Part shown: in pieces, positions 8,968 through 16,295 of the stretch | Numbering within the stretch: position 1 is the stretch's first letter | Layout: each line of letters starts with the position of its first letter | Assembly (NCBI RefSeq): GCF_014873875.1 | Contig: NZ_JADBEM010000001.1 | Span: 9,486,001-9,550,000, forward strand | Direction of reading: 5' to 3' | Origin: Actinopolymorpha pittospori | GTDB taxonomy: Bacteria > Actinomycetota > Actinomycetes > Propionibacteriales > Actinopolymorphaceae | Length of the DNA: 64,000 nucleotides | The notes under the pieces: generated by a model | The model's database searches: none | Seen by the model: only the letters and a program-made list of their open reading frames with translations | What the model was told of the DNA's origin: nothing | Translations under genes and position numbers: made by a program

Positions 8968-9543
8968 ATGACGGATCACGGGGGTACGTCGGAACAGCTG
9001 TGGACCGTCCGCGCTCGCGTGCTCGAACGGCCGCCGCGACCTCCGACCGCCTGTCACACGGTCCTCACGTCCGACCCACCGGCCGGCTGCTCCGGCGTCG
9101 AGGTGGTCGGGCTGGATCCGCGCACGGTGCCCGGCGCGGCGATCCATCGCGGCGGCACGGTCTTCACCCCGACGCTCCGGCTGACCGGCCGCTACGACGG
9201 CGGGCGCCTCGTCCTCACCCAACCCCCCACGCTCGTCCAGAGGCGCGCGTACGCGACCCCTCCGGTGCGCAGACGGACCGGCTCCGTCCCCGCCGGCCCT
9301 GGCGCTGCGCGCACCATCGAGGCCGCTCCTTCAGACGTCGACCTGGCTGCGATCCGGGAGCGACTTCACGCCGACGCTGAGCTCGCCGACCACGGCATCG
9401 CGATCCTCGGCTCGGGTCAGGCCGGCGGCCAGGTGCTGCTCTGGGTCGTCGTGGCCGGACCCGAGCAGACCGAGTTCCTGCTGGACCGCTACGGCCCCCA
9501 CCTCGTGGTGGAGGGCTGGCTGGAGCCGGTCCCGCCGCGATGA
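8968..9543 (+). CDS. Hypothetical protein
   Basis: 191 residues, no family recognised. It is rich in Pro and Arg in the middle (about residues 75-105), with a compact C-terminal half containing a SGQAGGQVLLWVVVAGPEQ strand pattern and an EGWLEP tail. No signal peptide or membrane helix is visible. It follows the NUDIX gene by 33 bp on the same strand. Codon use is normal for the region, which supports it being a gene. Confidence 0.6.
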   Translation: MTDHGGTSEQLWTVRARVLERPPRPPTACHTVLTSDPPAGCSGVEVVGLDPRTVPGAAIHRGGTVFTPTLRLTGRYDGGRLVLTQPPTLVQRRAYATPPVRRRTGSVPAGPGAARTIEAAPSDVDLAAIRERLHADAELADHGIAILGSGQAGGQVLLWVVVAGPEQTEFLLDRYGPHLVVEGWLEPVPPR

Positions 9544-9739
9544 GGCCACGAACGATTCACCCGCTGGTCGAGAGACGTTCCGGACGCGGATCGCACTGAT
9601 CGGGACACTGCGTCGAGTTCGCGCCGTGAGCTGTCGCCGTCCTCGCCCCGAAACCGGTGCGAACGACTGTCGCCGCTCACGCAGGCATTCCCAGGTCGTC
9701 CGATCGTCCTCCGATGTCGTTCTCGAACGGGAGTATCGA

Positions 9740-10771
9740 ATGCTCGTGCGCACCAAGCCAGGAACCCGACTCCTCGTCGCGCTCGCGGCGACCGCCGCGG
9801 CCGGGGCGGTGGCTCTCACCGCGATTCCCGGCGCCGCCTCCGCGGCCGCACCCACCCGGGCCGCCGCCCACGTCGGCACCCAGGCCGTTGGCACCCAGGC
9901 CGTCGGCACCCAGGCCGTCGGCACCCAGATCGTCCGCTCCGCCGCGGCCGTGCCGCCCGTGCTCGACGGCACGGTGGTCGCGTCCTTCGACGCCTTCGAC
10001 GCCAACCAGGCCATCGCGGTGGACAAGAAGTACTTCTACGCCGTCAACAACCGGACCATCACCAAGCACGACAAGGCCACGGGCAAGCCCCTGCTGCAGT
10101 TCGCCGGGGCCTCGGACGGTCCGATCATCCACATGGACAGCGGCGCGGTGGTCGGCAACAAGCTCTACGTCGCCCACTCCAACTACGACGAGTCGCCGAT
10201 GGAAAGCTCCATCGAGGTGTTCGACACCGAGACGATGCGGCACGTCGGCACGCACAGCTTCGGGATCTACCGCGGTTCGCTGACCTGGCTGGACCGGCAC
10301 GACGGCGCGTGGTGGGCCGGCTTCGCCAACTACGACGTGGTCCCGGACGGCGAGAGCGAGCCCTACGGCGAGACCTACAACACCCAGGTCGTGAAGATGG
10401 ACAACGACTTCCAGGCGGTGGAGTCCTGGACGATCCCCACGCAGATCCTCGACCGGTTCAAGCCGATGAGCAACTCCGGCGGCTCCTGGGGCCCGGACGG
10501 TCGCCTCTACCTCACCGGCCACGACCTCGGCGAGGCCTACGTCATGAAGGTCCCCGCCGCCGGCGCCGAACTCGAATGGGTGGCCACGGTCGAACTCCCC
10601 GAGATCCAGGGCCAGGGCATCGCCTGGGACCGCTCCGGCGCCAAGCCGACCCTGTGGGGCATCAGCCGCGCGGACAGCAAGGTGATCAGCTTCTCGGTCC
10701 CCTACCGGAATATCAGCGACCCCGAGCGGACTGACTGGGAGATCCTCGGCCCGGGTGAGTTCCAGCAGTGA
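9740..10771 (+). CDS. Secreted protein with VGTQA repeats and beta-propeller-like body
   Basis: 343 residues; the ATG at 9740 has CGGGAG upstream. A Sec signal peptide is clear: Arg/Lys start, a hydrophobic core, then an AIPGAASA cleavage region. The mature N-terminus carries four copies of the five-residue unit VGTQA (last copy VGTQI). The body has repeating beta-type blocks (YFYAVNNRTITKHD, LYVAHSNYDES, LYLTGHDLG, LWGISRADSKV) that look like a blade-repeat protein such as an NHL/YVTN-type propeller. No catalytic residues are evident. The function is unknown; extracellular location is inferred from the signal peptide. Confidence 0.75.
   Translation: MLVRTKPGTRLLVALAATAAAGAVALTAIPGAASAAAPTRAAAHVGTQAVGTQAVGTQAVGTQIVRSAAAVPPVLDGTVVASFDAFDANQAIAVDKKYFYAVNNRTITKHDKATGKPLLQFAGASDGPIIHMDSGAVVGNKLYVAHSNYDESPMESSIEVFDTETMRHVGTHSFGIYRGSLTWLDRHDGAWWAGFANYDVVPDGESEPYGETYNTQVVKMDNDFQAVESWTIPTQILDRFKPMSNSGGSWGPDGRLYLTGHDLGEAYVMKVPAAGAELEWVATVELPEIQGQGIAWDRSGAKPTLWGISRADSKVISFSVPYRNISDPERTDWEILGPGEFQQ
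9872..9931. repeat. 15-bp in-frame tandem repeat, four copies
   Basis: Four copies of GTCGGCACCCAGGCC, with one base change in copy two and two changes at the end of copy four. They encode VGTQA repeats right after the signal peptide of the secreted protein. In-frame units can expand or contract without destroying the protein. Confidence 0.9.
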
Positions 10772-10801
10772 CGTACCGCTCTGACCATCCGTGACGTGGC
10801 C

Positions 10802-10827
10802 GGCCCGGTCGGGTGACCGACCGGGCC
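10802..10827 (+). terminator. Stem-loop terminator after secreted protein gene
   Basis: An 11-bp perfect GC stem (GGCCCGGTCGG with its complement) and a GTGA loop, 30 bp after the stop codon. No strong T-run follows, which is common in GC-rich actinobacteria. Confidence 0.7.
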
Positions 10828-10879
10828 TGGCCGCCGTGCCGGTGCCGGGGACGGTGTCCGGTACCGGCAGACTTCGCCG

Positions 10880-11437
10880 GTGCTCGAGGAGAAGGTCAAC
10901 CAGAATTTCGGCCAGGTTCTACGCCGGCGAGGTGTTCTCATCCTCGCCCTGTTCGCACTGGTGTGGGCCGCCGCCGGCATCTCCGGACTGCCCTTCACCG
11001 GTCCGACGCAAATCCTGGTCGGGGCTGTCGCCGTACTCGTGACCGTCGTCGCTCTCGCCCTCGGCCTACGTCCCCAGGGGACGGCGGGCACCCGCCCGCG
11101 CGACCTGCCGGACGGATGGCGTCGCCGGGTCGGCCAGGTCAACCTCGTCGAGGTGGTTCTGGTCCTGGTGACCATCTTCGGCTGCGCCCGGCTGGGCGTG
11201 CCGATGCTCATCCCACCCGTCGTGTGCCTGGTCGTCGGCGCCCACTTCCTCCCGCTGGCGCGACTCTTCGACCAGCCGCAGTACCGCTGGACCGGCATCC
11301 TGTTGTGCGTCGTCGCGGTGGTGGGGTTCGTGATCCTCGCCGCGGGCGGGAGCACCGAGGCCACGCGCGCGGTCGTCGGCCTCACCGCCGCGCTCATCCT
11401 GTGGGCGTCCGCCCTGCACGTCGCCTTCCGCGGCTGA
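10880..11437 (+). CDS. Integral membrane protein, unknown function
   Basis: 185 residues from a GTG at 10880. About five or six membrane helices: LILALFALVWAAAG, ILVGAVAVLVTVVALAL, VEVVLVLVTIFGCA, LIPPVVCLVVGAHF, ILLCVVAVVGFVIL and VVGLTAALILWASA. The short FDQPQYRWTG loop before helix five is a family-like signature, but I cannot name the family. There is no strong ribosome site at the GTG, so the start is uncertain. It stands alone on the plus strand between a terminator and the transporter gene. Confidence 0.65.
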   Translation: MLEEKVNQNFGQVLRRRGVLILALFALVWAAAGISGLPFTGPTQILVGAVAVLVTVVALALGLRPQGTAGTRPRDLPDGWRRRVGQVNLVEVVLVLVTIFGCARLGVPMLIPPVVCLVVGAHFLPLARLFDQPQYRWTGILLCVVAVVGFVILAAGGSTEATRAVVGLTAALILWASALHVAFRG

Positions 11438-11629
11438 CCGCGCCACTCCCCCTCCCTGGGGCCGGGCTCGCCCACGGGAGGTCGGTCGCGGCGATCCGGA
11501 CCCCCTCCCTCCCACGGCTACGGGCGAGTTCTGGGTAGAACCAAACCTGCGGGACCCAGAGCGTGCCTCATCTGTCGTACGGAACGTGGACCACGCCCAG
11601 AGGATGGTGGCCGGGAGGGGTGGTCAGTC

Positions 11630-12958
11630 ATGGCGTCGAACCGGAAACCCGAGACCGAACCCGCCACGCTGCGCCGCGCCATCGGGGCGTCCGCCATCGG
11701 AAACCTGATGGAGTGGTACGACTACGGGGTCTACGGCTACGCCGCGGCGATCATCGGCGAGGTCTTCTTTCCGTCGCAGAGTACGACGGCCGCGTTGCTG
11801 TCCTCGTTCGGCGTGCTCGCCGTCTCGTTCGTGATCCGCCCGTTCGGCGGGTTGTTCTTCGGCCCGTTGGGTGACCGCATCGGTCGGCAGCGGGTACTCG
11901 CGACCACGATCATCCTGATGGCATGCTCGACCTTCGCGATCGGGGTGCTGCCGTCCTATGACCAGGTCGGCGTCTGGGCACCGATCCTGCTGGTCCTCGC
12001 CCGTCTGGTGCAGGGCTTCTCCACCGGCGGTGAGTACGGCGGCGCCGCGACCTTCATGGCGGAGTACGCACCGGACCGCCGGCGTGGGTTCCTGAGCAGC
12101 TTCCTGGAGTTCGGCACGCTCAGCGGGTACATCCTCGGGGCGGGGTTTCTCACCGCGCTCACCTTCGCCCTCCCGCACGCGGACATGCAGTCCTGGGGTT
12201 GGCGGATCCCGTTCCTCGTCGCGCTGCCGTTGGGACTGGTCGGGCTCTACCTGCGGTTGAAGCTCGAGGACACTCCGGTCTTCCGGGAGTTGCAGGAGAC
12301 CGGCAACGTCTCGCGGGCGCCGCTACGGGAGAGCATTTCGCGGAACTGGCGACCGATCCTGTCCCTCATCGGTGTCGTGATCCTGCTGAACGTCGCCGAC
12401 TACACGTTGCTGACGTACATGCCGAGCTATCTGTCCGACGTGCTCGACATCAGTTCCTCGGTCGCCCTGCTCATCCTCGTCGGCGTCATGCTCGTGATGT
12501 TGGCGGTCATTCCGTTCGTGGGTGCGCTCTCCGACCGGGTCGGGCGTAAACCCGTGCTCCTCGCCTCGGCGATCTGCTTCGTGGCGTTCTCCTATCCCGC
12601 CTTCTGGCTCATCTCGCGGGGAAACCTCGCCTACACCGTCCCGGGCATGCTGATGCTCGGGCTCTTCCTCGTCCTCTATCTCGGGACGGAGCCGTCCACG
12701 CTGCCCGCGATCCTCCCGACCCAGCACCGGTATGGCGGTTTCGCGATCGGCTACAACCTGTCGACCTCGCTGTTCGGCGGGACCGCGCCCTTCCTGAACA
12801 CCTACCTGATCTCGGCGACGGGCAACGAGTTCGTGCCCGCCTTCTACCTGATGCTGGCCGCGGTGGTGTCGATCGGCCCGATCCTGTCGATTCCGGAGAC
12901 CGCGCGCGCGTCCATCCATGGCACGACCCGCCCGGGGACCACCCCGGTCGCGGGATGA
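11630..12958 (+). CDS. MFS transporter, metabolite:H+ symporter (MHS/ProP-like)
   Basis: 442 residues, twelve membrane helices. The NLMEWYDYGVYGY start and the RPFGGLFFGPLGDRIGRQR loop are hallmarks of the MHS branch (ProP, KgtP, ShiA relatives), followed by LVQGFSTGGEYGGAATFMAEY. GGGAGGGG precedes the ATG. Substrates of this branch include organic acids, betaine and shikimate; the substrate here is unknown. No linked metabolic gene on the same strand helps assign it. Confidence 0.9.
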   Translation: MASNRKPETEPATLRRAIGASAIGNLMEWYDYGVYGYAAAIIGEVFFPSQSTTAALLSSFGVLAVSFVIRPFGGLFFGPLGDRIGRQRVLATTIILMACSTFAIGVLPSYDQVGVWAPILLVLARLVQGFSTGGEYGGAATFMAEYAPDRRRGFLSSFLEFGTLSGYILGAGFLTALTFALPHADMQSWGWRIPFLVALPLGLVGLYLRLKLEDTPVFRELQETGNVSRAPLRESISRNWRPILSLIGVVILLNVADYTLLTYMPSYLSDVLDISSSVALLILVGVMLVMLAVIPFVGALSDRVGRKPVLLASAICFVAFSYPAFWLISRGNLAYTVPGMLMLGLFLVLYLGTEPSTLPAILPTQHRYGGFAIGYNLSTSLFGGTAPFLNTYLISATGNEFVPAFYLMLAAVVSIGPILSIPETARASIHGTTRPGTTPVAG

Positions 12959-13139
12959 GACCGGCCAGGCAGGGTTCGTAGGACCCAGATCGCTTCTGCG
13001 AGATATGAAAACTGGCCTGCTCGGCCCGACAACAAGACTCGTTCCTTCCTTGGTCTGCCGCACACTTTCTCCTGACCACCTCGCCGGATGAAGACAACGG
13101 CCGCTAGGGTGCGTCACCGCTGTAGGAACACTCGTCACC

Positions 13140-13484
13140 GTGTACGGCGCGTGGAAGGTCGAGAACAAACCGATAACTGGATGCGCGCGGAAATGTGTGC
13201 AATTCGACGTTGCGTTCATTGTCGCGATCGCGCTATTCGTGTTCACCCTCGCACCGTGGGTCGGTATGAAGGGACCTCCCGGCCCACTCATGATGAGTGC
13301 GCAACGCAACGTCGAACTTCAGCGCACCGCGAACGAGGTGGTCCGGACCATCCTCAACACCTCCGGCACCGACGAACAGCACCGCGCCCGGGATCCGGGA
13401 CGCTCTGACCCGCTACGGCGTGGCGCTGAGCGCGTTCGAGCAGACCCGGAAAAGGTCAGGGCCACGCGGCAGGCCCACCCCTAG
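13140..13484 (+). pseudogene. Possible frameshifted small membrane protein
   Basis: Low-confidence call in the 625-bp gap between the transporter and the DUF397 gene. From a GTG at 13140 the frame encodes a plausible membrane helix (VAFIVAIALFVFTLAPWVG) and a hydrophilic helix (NVELQRTANEVVRTILNTSG). Near 13385 the protein-like signal jumps to the +1 frame, where RDALTRYGVALSAFEQTRK reads naturally. This suggests a one-frame shift in an old gene or a sequencing error. No ribosome site is evident. The rest of the gap (12959-13139 and 13485-13526) shows nothing recognisable. Confidence 0.3.
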
Positions 13485-13526
13485 CCGACCTCCCACGACA
13501 TCGACCGCTGCCGGTAGACGCAAGGC

Positions 13527-13555
13527 GGCCCCCCGCCGGAAGCTTACGGGGGGCC
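13527..13555 (-). terminator. Stem-loop downstream of DUF397 gene
   Basis: A perfect 9-bp stem (GGCCCCCCG with CGGGGGGCC) around an 11-base loop, 29 bp beyond the stop of the minus-strand DUF397 gene. Confidence 0.65.
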
Positions 13556-13583
13556 GATCAGTGCGGGCAGGAGCTTGGGTGGG

Positions 13584-13790
13584 TTAATGCAGGTCGAACT
13601 CGCCGGCCTTGATGCTGTCGAGGAACGACCCCCAGGCGGCCGGGGAGACCGTCAGCATCCCGCCGTCCCGATCCTTGGTGTCACGCACGCCGATGTGGGT
13701 AGTCGATGCTCCGACCTCGACGCAGTTTCCGCCGGAAGAGCTGTAGCTGGCCTTGCGCCAGTTGGTAACCTCGGCCCTAATGCTCTTCAC
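13584..13790 (-). CDS. DUF397 domain protein
   Basis: 68 residues with the complete DUF397 signature: WRKASYSSSGGNCVEVG, then GVRDTKDRDGG, then SPAAWGSFLDSIKAGEF. These small proteins sit beside XRE/DUF5753 regulators in actinobacteria and have been tied to development and to toxin-antitoxin-like control. Its ATG overlaps the stop of the DUF5753 remnant (ATGA), so the usual coupled pair is kept although the partner has lost its DNA-binding half. Confidence 0.92.
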   Translation of the reverse strand: MKSIRAEVTNWRKASYSSSGGNCVEVGASTTHIGVRDTKDRDGGMLTVSPAAWGSFLDSIKAGEFDLH

Positions 13791-14248
13791 GACATGATCC
13801 TTTCCATCATGTTGTCAGCGGCTTCGCTCAACAGGTCGGCGCTCGCTTGCGGCGAGACCGCCGCCTCGCGAATCCTGTCATACAATTCCAGCCTGCGTAC
13901 GTCACTTACGTTCGTGACGACGGTGTCGTCAATCAACGTGTCAACGCTGGCGATCGTGCCGTCCTGTGGATCATGGTACGTGTAGAGCGAGAAGCTGCTC
14001 TTCGGCACCGTGAACGCCTCGATCGTCGCGTCCGCAGGAAGAACGCGAACGATTATGTGGTCACCGGCCTCGGCCAGGACGCGGTACTGAGCCGCCAGCA
14101 CCTCCAGTGGGGCTGTGGGTCTACGAATGACCGCTTCGTCGATGATCACCTCATAGTGCGGCCCGTCAGACGTACCAACTACATGGAGGGGGACGGCCGG
14201 TGAGCGGCGGTGCCACCTACGACGTCGTTGGGCCAGAGACCCGGGCAA
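13787..14248 (-). pseudogene. DUF5753 C-terminal remnant without XRE HTH domain
   Basis: 153 residues. From about residue 30 the sequence matches the second half of DUF5753: HYEVIIDEAVIRRPTAP, AAQYRVLAEAGDHIIVRVLP, SFSLYTYHDPQDGTI and a final LLSEAADNM helix. Complete XRE-DUF5753 regulators are about 270-290 residues, with an HTH in the first 80. Here the HTH and the first part of DUF5753 are missing, and upstream DNA encodes an unrelated plus-strand gene starting at 14200 that overlaps the first 49 bases. The first 30 residues look like a random Arg-rich extension. It is either a truncated pseudogene or a stand-alone effector domain. The DUF397 partner overlaps its stop. Confidence 0.75.
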
Positions 14249-14484
14249 GGAACGTCCGGTTCATCTGGGGGCCGCTGAACGGCTACAACATCTACGCGGG
14301 TTCCGCCAACGTGAGTTACGGGTTCACCGTCCACAACTGGTCCTGGCATGGCCCCAAGTACCCCGGAAGGTGGTGGACCTGGGCCAAAGGGATCAAGGTG
14401 CAGCAGACAAACGACCTCCTCAAGTACATGAGCGTGGAGTCGACGCCTACCGATCCGATGGACGCTGGCTGGAGCACTAGCTAG
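14200..14484 (+). CDS. Orphan Trp-rich small protein
   Basis: 94 residues from a GTG at 14200, preceded by a strong GGAGGGGG ribosome site. No family recognised. It is rich in Trp, Tyr and Gly (FIWGPLNGYNIYAG, HNWSWHG, RWWTWAKG) and has no signal peptide. The aromatic-rich, beta-like composition suggests a small binding or structural domain. It starts exactly where homology of the minus-strand DUF5753 remnant ends, marking a recombination junction. First gene of the plus-strand orphan series. Confidence 0.6.
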   Translation: MSGGATYDVVGPETRARNVRFIWGPLNGYNIYAGSANVSYGFTVHNWSWHGPKYPGRWWTWAKGIKVQQTNDLLKYMSVESTPTDPMDAGWSTS

Positions 14485-14566
14485 TTGCTTGACATGACAT
14501 GCCCTCACTTCGCCTTGGCGGGGTGGGGCACGTCCTATTGTCAATTCGACCGAGAGGACACGAGAC

Positions 14567-15277
14567 ATGACTGAATGGAGTGCTCTCGCGCGTCGTCGGG
14601 CGGACGCCGCCCGGCGCGCCGAGAAGGTGCGAAGGCTTCCAGCGGAGGCGTACGGCCACCCGCCGGACTATGTGTGGCAGGACACGTTCCAGCCCGTCCC
14701 GGTACCGCCCCCCGGCACCGGCTCCGTCGTAGTCATGTCGAGCGAGCCAGTCTGGCTGCGGGACATCGGTCCCGTGGGCAGGCTGGAGCTGCCGTCCTTC
14801 ATGCTGACGCGCAGATGGTCGGCGGAGTGGTACGGCGACATCGACGAAGACGACGACGCCCCAGTGCCTGAAGGATCTGTTCGTGTAGCTCCCGTCCTCG
14901 GTTGCCCACGTCCCCTTATGCACCGCCTCGGCGTGCTGGAGTGGGCGGCTCGCCAACCCGCCGCCCGCGTCGTCAAGACGGTCGGGGGCAGCGCGGATGA
15001 GATCCCGATGGAGCTGACTGCCGTCAATCGGGCACCGGACCCAGGGACCGGCTACCTGCGTATCATGCTCGATTCCAGCCGCCCCATCTGGTACGCGGTG
15101 TGGTTCGACATCTACACCGGCCTCGCCGAGTTCGCCGACGACGACCTACGCGCGGTCATCGAATGGGCGCAGGCACAGCCAGCCGAAGACAAGCTGATCA
15201 CCGGGGACGCGCTCGACGAACAAGTGGATCTCGCTGCGTTCCTCCAGCACCCCGACCGCTATCTGCAAGCACTCTGA
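14567..15277 (+). CDS. Orphan hypothetical protein of 13-16 kb patch
   Basis: 236 residues, no family recognised. The N-terminus is a basic helix (ARRRADAARRAEKVRR), the middle has an acidic run (DIDEDDDAP), and the C-terminal half contains an IWYAVWFDIYTGLAEFADDDLRAVIEWAQ block that looks like a folded domain. No signal peptide or membrane helix. The ATG is preceded by GAGAGGACACGAGAC, the same leader motif as two following genes. The next orphan gene starts 52 bp downstream. Confidence 0.65.
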   Translation: MTEWSALARRRADAARRAEKVRRLPAEAYGHPPDYVWQDTFQPVPVPPPGTGSVVVMSSEPVWLRDIGPVGRLELPSFMLTRRWSAEWYGDIDEDDDAPVPEGSVRVAPVLGCPRPLMHRLGVLEWAARQPAARVVKTVGGSADEIPMELTAVNRAPDPGTGYLRIMLDSSRPIWYAVWFDIYTGLAEFADDDLRAVIEWAQAQPAEDKLITGDALDEQVDLAAFLQHPDRYLQAL

Positions 15278-15329
15278 GAAGACAGCCAGTCCAAGGGGCG
15301 GGGGTACCCCGCGTTCTGAGAGGACGACC

Positions 15330-15581
15330 ATGCCGATAGGTGACTACGACGGGCCTACTCCCCCCAAGTACGGACCCGAGACCGAGCCGGACTGGGTGCA
15401 GTCCCGGATTGCGGCCGAGGCTGGCGACTACGAGAAGTCGATCGCCTACGGGCTTATGCACGTCGGTGCGTGCCTAGAGATAGTCGGCCAGAGACTCAGC
15501 GAGATTTCCTCCGCTCTAGAGGGGCCAGCTCAGCCTGTTGACCCTGATGACCCCCGCAGACGGCGGGATGAACCCCACTGA
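15330..15581 (+). CDS. Orphan small protein
   Basis: 83 residues, no family recognised. After a Pro-rich start there is a helical stretch (QSRIAAEAGDYEKSIAYGLMHVGACLEIVGQRLSEISSALEG broken over residues 24-66) and an Arg/Asp-rich tail. The ATG follows TGAGAGGACGACC, the shared leader. It lies 52 bp after the previous gene and 12 bp before the next, so the set is probably one transcript. Confidence 0.6.
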   Translation: MPIGDYDGPTPPKYGPETEPDWVQSRIAAEAGDYEKSIAYGLMHVGACLEIVGQRLSEISSALEGPAQPVDPDDPRRRRDEPH

Positions 15582-15593
15582 GAGGACAGCGCC

Positions 15594-15728
15594 ATGGCAA
15601 CATTCCCCAGCACGTTCGGCGATGAGGACCACCCTCACAAGCCGACCCTGATCGAAACCAAGGTCCACGAAGCCATGGCGGCAGGGAAAGGCGACCTGGC
15701 AATCCGGCGCGCACAGGTCGCGAACTGA
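15594..15728 (+). CDS. Orphan 44-residue protein
   Basis: A short frame beginning MATFPSTFGDEDHPHKPT and ending RRAQVAN, with an ATG at 15594 and TGA at 15726-15728. The leader TGAGAGGACAGCGCC is the same as before its two upstream neighbours, which is the main reason to believe it. The middle is a likely helix (IETKVHEAMAAGKGDLAIRR). No family recognised. Confidence 0.55.
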   Translation: MATFPSTFGDEDHPHKPTLIETKVHEAMAAGKGDLAIRRAQVAN

Positions 15729-15808
15729 ACGGGACACAAGAGAGGAAGCCCTGCGGTGGGGGGCCGAACAGCCCGCCGGGGGCCGGTCGACGAAAGGAGG
15801 TGAGAACT

Positions 15809-16009
15809 ATGAGGAAGAGGATCCTGATCGCGGCGGCGATCATCGTGGTCGGCGCGGGGGCGGCCGGGGCGACAGTCGCGTTCAAGTCGGGCGACATACC
15901 GGAGTGGCTACAGGGCTGCGGAGGGGTGACGGGCACGCCTGGGGGCGGTTGGACCGGGTACTGCCCGATGCCGGAGCACAGCATCATCGGTGGAGTCGGC
16001 GACAAGTAA
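15809..16009 (+). CDS. Small membrane-anchored or secreted peptide
   Basis: 66 residues from the ATG at 15809, preceded by AAAGGAGGTGAG, a near-perfect match to the 16S rRNA tail. MRKR is followed by one hydrophobic helix (ILIAAAIIVVGAGAAGATVAF) and about 38 residues outside containing two Cys (QGCGGV and GYCPMPE) that could form a disulfide. No lipobox. A strong stem-loop follows. The very strong ribosome site suggests high expression. Function unknown. Confidence 0.65.
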   Translation: MRKRILIAAAIIVVGAGAAGATVAFKSGDIPEWLQGCGGVTGTPGGGWTGYCPMPEHSIIGGVGDK

Positions 16010-16017
16010 GTTGGTTG

Positions 16018-16068
16018 GGCCCCTGCGGCTCGCCCGCGGGCGCTAGGCGGGCGGTTCCGGCAGGGGCC
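16018..16068 (+). terminator. Strong stem-loop terminator ending the orphan gene series
   Basis: An outer 9-bp stem (GGCCCCTGC with GCAGGGGCC) encloses a second GC stem (CGCCCGC with GCGGGCG), followed by AGCTTTTAG. It begins 8 bp after the stop of the small peptide gene. Confidence 0.75.
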
Positions 16069-16295
16069 AGCTTTTAGTGAAGATGCAACGCCTTGCCACA
16101 CGTGAAGCACCCGAGAGTCGGCGACTGCACAACCGCTCGACCACCGGCGCGGCAAGTCTCCGCGCCCCAACCCTTTTTCTTCTTCGGCTTCGTCGGCTCA
16201 AGCTCTGGCGCCACAGGTAGCAGCGACAGCTCCCCGACCTCCGCCACGCCGGTGGCCTCGACGCCGAGCTGTACGGCCTCCAGGCCCGCGCCTAC

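Noticed and set aside
13100..16100. Integrative element or prophage
   Set aside because: No integrase, transposase, tRNA attachment site or flanking direct repeat could be found, so only a small accessory patch is claimed.
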